A stretch of DNA of 64,000 nt from Pelagovum sp. HNIBRBA483 (lineage in GTDB: Bacteria > Pseudomonadota > Alphaproteobacteria > Rhodobacterales > Rhodobacteraceae), in assembly GCF_040931995.1 (NCBI RefSeq), contig NZ_CP162412.1:2326001-2390000 (forward strand), given 5' to 3'. Shown piece by piece: positions 61,501 to 64,000 of this stretch (position 1 is its first letter; every line of letters starts with the position of its first letter). The translations under genes were made by a program, and so were the position numbers. The notes beneath the pieces were generated by a model, which was not told where the DNA came from, did no database searches, and saw nothing but the letters and a program-made list of their open reading frames with translations.

Positions 61501-61973
61501 ACTTCAAGCTTTTGTCCTATAAAGACGAGTATGAGGTCGCACGGCTCCACAGCAAATTTTTGGATGACGCTCTCGCTCAAGAGTTTGAAACCGTTGGCAA
61601 GATAAAGTTCCATCTCGCACCACCAATTTTTGCACGCAAAGACAAAGCTGGCCATCCGATCAAAACAGAATTTGGTCCATGGATGCGACCTGCCTTCCGT
61701 TTGTTGGCAAAGCTCAAGATTTTGCGTGGTACGATGTTCGATGTTTTCGGCTTCACGTCAGAAAGGCAATTCGAGCGACGTTTGATCGAAGCCTATGAGC
61801 GAGATATCATCGCAATCTTTCAAAGGCTCTCCGTCGATAATTTACATGACGCGATTGCGCTCGCAAAACTGCCCACAATGATCAAAGGCTTTGGGCATGT
61901 GAAACAGGCGAACGCCGAGCGCGCCGCGCTGGAAAGGGCCCGCCTAATCGCTCAATTCCACACCCAAAAGTGA
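58596..61973 (+). CDS. indolepyruvate ferredoxin oxidoreductase family protein, fused alpha-beta type
   Basis: Large 2-ketoacid:ferredoxin oxidoreductase of 1125 residues from the ATG at 58596, with GGAG upstream. The N-terminal pyrimidine domain contains YVSGYRGSPLGAVDTAF. The ThDP-binding region follows CAGCPHSSSTRLPDGA near residue 425 and includes GDGTYNHSGSLAVKAA. A 4Fe-4S segment is at about residues 624-670 (CEGCGDCGKASNC, CNKDFSCLNGFCPS). The gamma-type domain starts GIGGTGVVTVGALLTMAAHL near residue 710, and the last ~200 residues form the family's C-terminal domain. It converts a 2-oxo acid to an acyl-CoA with ferredoxin as acceptor. It ends the LysR-controlled unit. Confidence 0.93.
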   Translation: MLRDVELSDRYDLTKSSVLLSGTQALVRATLMQRARDKAAGLNTAAYVSGYRGSPLGAVDTAFQSAAKLLEPANIKFQAGLNEDIAATAIWGTQQAELRGEGLYDGVFGFWYGKGPGVDRSGDVLRHANLAGSSALGGVLIAAGDDHTCESSTTCHQSELALIDAMIPILSPAGVQELLDYSIHGWAMSRFSGCWVGLKSVKDTIEATAVVNADPSRVKQQIPSDVVLPVGGLNIRLGDSPQEQEARLHDYKIPAAQAYARANALDHRVHGAASARIGIVSSGKSWLDTAHALEMLALSAADLEQMGVTTYKVGLVWPLDQQNFQDWAAGLDTIIVVEEKRPILEPQVREAAARATVIIGAKDTNGDVLFPSKMDLNPAKIALGLARAFGQSGLDMSMTLPKIERLQELALHDAPSALIERKPWFCAGCPHSSSTRLPDGARAYAGIGCHYMAQWMDRETSGHTHMGGEGANWIGESQFSKRSHVFQNMGDGTYNHSGSLAVKAAVYSGAKITYKILYNDAVAMTGGQTHEGAMSPFHIAAELTAFGVRKVVAVIDEKEDVPALPPNVPVVLRKELERVQNELQAIEGVTAIIYIQTCAAEKRRRRKRGQFSNPDQRVFINPAVCEGCGDCGKASNCVAILPLETPLGRKRKIDQSSCNKDFSCLNGFCPSFVTVSGTKPKVQLPSELSLPDLPDPVLPALDGVWSILITGIGGTGVVTVGALLTMAAHLEGKGAAELQMAGLAQKGGAVSIHCRIAPTPNDIKATRLAVGEANAVISGDMVVTGAQKSLELMQRGRTRVLASTHEAMTGQFTLEPELRIPHDRLLQAVEKRVGADAVQRIDGVAASKQYLGDSIYSNVLLLGAAWQAGLIPLSREALHMAIRLNRAGVEGNMRAFEIGRWMIAAPAQPKPSLLTASSEENRLESLAKFLVDYQGPKLAKRFLTLVDQAAQAEKAKRLNGFSEAVAEGYFKLLSYKDEYEVARLHSKFLDDALAQEFETVGKIKFHLAPPIFARKDKAGHPIKTEFGPWMRPAFRLLAKLKILRGTMFDVFGFTSERQFERRLIEAYERDIIAIFQRLSVDNLHDAIALAKLPTMIKGFGHVKQANAERAALERARLIAQFHTQK

Positions 61974-61999
61974 CTGTCTAAGCAGTGTTCGCATATAGC

Positions 62000-62033
62000 G
62001 CCCTTCGCCATAAAAGATCGATGGTGAAAGGGC
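62000..62033 (+). terminator. hairpin downstream of the oxidoreductase gene
   Basis: GCCCTTCGCC at 62000-62009 pairs with GGTGAAAGGGC at 62023-62033 with one bulged A and a 13-base loop. It lies 27 bases after the stop. There is no T-run on either strand, so it may be a rho-dependent or weak terminator or an mRNA end-stabilising stem. Confidence 0.35.
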
Positions 62034-62374
62034 GGCCTCGGTCACGCCGTCGGTGCAGGTCGGGCAGACTGAATCCGGGGGGGCGCGGTGACCATGATGC
62101 GCAACTGAACTGGCACGACATACTTGGCACCCTTAGTTCAACTTGGGTTAATGCGTATGGGAGAAGCCAGCGGCCTTAGCACGCACACCGGACCTATCCC
62201 ATGACGGAAGCGGTCGGGATTGGCAGCCATCATCCGGCCAAAACATCCCGTTTCAATATGCCTCATTATCACAGAGCATCACTGTGCGCCGCTGACTAGC
62301 AATGATTTCGTCTTTCGGGGGGGCTCGGAAAAGGTTGACATCGCGTGGCCAGAGCAATGCGCCATAGCAAACAT

Positions 62375-62391
62375 CCCCACGCAACATGGGG
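62375..62391 (-). terminator. possible terminator of the rRNA operon
   Basis: CCCCA and TGGGG flank a seven-base loop about 30 bases downstream of the tRNA-fMet 3' end in the direction of rRNA transcription. The stem is only five pairs long and the T-run is poor, so the assignment is tentative. Confidence 0.3.
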
Positions 62392-62418
62392 TCAGCATTT
62401 CTTTCGAGAGTTTATATT

Positions 62419-62495
<77 letters not shown>

Positions 62496-62540
62496 TTGGG
62501 TATTGGGGTATCGTTAAGAGAGATCTGAGGACTTTTCTAG

Positions 62541-62656
62541 GTCTGGCGGTGACTTACTCTCCCACGTCTTAAGACGCAGTACCATCAGCGCGACGGCACT
62601 TAACTGCCGAGTTCGGAATGGGGTCGGGTGTTTTGCTCGTGCTATAGCCACCAGAC
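62541..62656 (-). rRNA. rrf: 5S ribosomal RNA
   Basis: About 116 nucleotides on the minus strand, bounded by complementary GTCTGGTGGC and GTCACCGCCAGAC ends. The conserved internal sequence CCCGACCCCATTCCGAACTC is present. It lies between 23S and tRNA-fMet; the ends are estimated to within a few bases. Confidence 0.93.
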
Positions 62657-62740
62657 CAAGGAAAGTCCTCATTTTTTAAGTCAAGTTTACTGTATTGTGT
62701 GTGTATGCTTTTGATTTGAGTAACGTCTTGTTGTTACTGG

Positions 62741-64000
<1,260 letters not shown>

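Larger units (their letters stand above)
61974..62418. other. non-coding region between the oxidoreductase gene and the rRNA operon
   Basis: About 445 bases without a supported gene. It holds a hairpin after the oxidoreductase and a weak hairpin near the tRNA-fMet. A short open frame that runs into the tRNA ends in a peptide characteristic of reverse-translated tRNA sequence and is rejected. No integrase or transposase fragment was recognised. Confidence 0.6.

Overview
The window looks like chromosome of a marine alphaproteobacterium of the Rhodobacterales (Roseobacter group). The evidence is gene content and order: an RpoHII-type sigma-32 gene next to coaBC-dut, a gshB/yraN/rsmI/LpoA-like block followed by glnD-murJ, a fused indolepyruvate ferredoxin oxidoreductase, FAD-GcvT fusion demethylases, a DmdA-like demethylase and a methanethiol oxidase. 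An rRNA operon end is arranged 23S-5S-tRNA-fMet. No plasmid, phage or transposase gene was recognised. LAYOUT: 0-2.5 kb holds the end of an MFS exporter gene and an enolase-superfamily gene. 2.5-4.9 kb is a minus-strand array of four small GAF-domain proteins plus the decayed tail of a fifth. 5.1-8.9 kb holds a DAO-family oxidase, preceded by four 11-bp-phased repeats, and an FAD-GcvT demethylase. 9-29.6 kb is mostly housekeeping: panC-panB, a hydroxyacid dehydrogenase, an SH3 protein, a cation efflux protein, an M3 peptidase / MoeB-like / dut / coaBC operon, rpoH, cobU, comM, gshB, yraN, rsmI, an LpoA-like lipoprotein, glnD and murJ. 30-35 kb is a complete urease operon, ureD-A-(32-codon ORF)-B-C-E-F-G. 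35.1-62.4 kb is an accessory catabolic region. 62.4-64 kb is the 3' end of an rRNA operon on the minus strand. CATABOLIC REGION: It is bounded on the right by an intact tRNA-fMet and on the left, next to ureG, by a degraded copy of the 3' half of the same tRNA, in the same orientation. This is the geometry of an old island integrated at a tRNA 3' end, although no integrase is visible. Inside are three units. (1) A minus-strand beta-oxidation-like operon contains an acyl-CoA dehydrogenase broken by one in-frame amber codon, a crotonase stub, methanethiol oxidase, a ferredoxin, a CoA-binding protein, a rhodanese lacking its active-site loop, a thiolase and a 3-hydroxyacyl-CoA dehydrogenase. (2) A LysR gene is followed by a tightly coupled set: an FMN alpha-hydroxy-acid oxidase, a ThDP enzyme, a 5-hydroxyisourate-hydrolase-like protein and a DmdA-like folate-dependent demethylase. 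This set converges on a complete peptide/opine-type ABC importer and is the best candidate here for an undescribed catabolic system. (3) A second LysR gene is divergent from a ketopantoate-reductase-like gene, a fumarylacetoacetase-family hydrolase, a second GcvT-type enzyme and a fused 2-ketoacid:ferredoxin oxidoreductase. THEME: Three proteins in the window carry folate-binding GcvT domains (about 6.3, 46.5 and 57.3 kb), and methanethiol oxidase yields formaldehyde, so methyl-group and C1 metabolism is a plausible common thread. The substrates are inferred, not shown.
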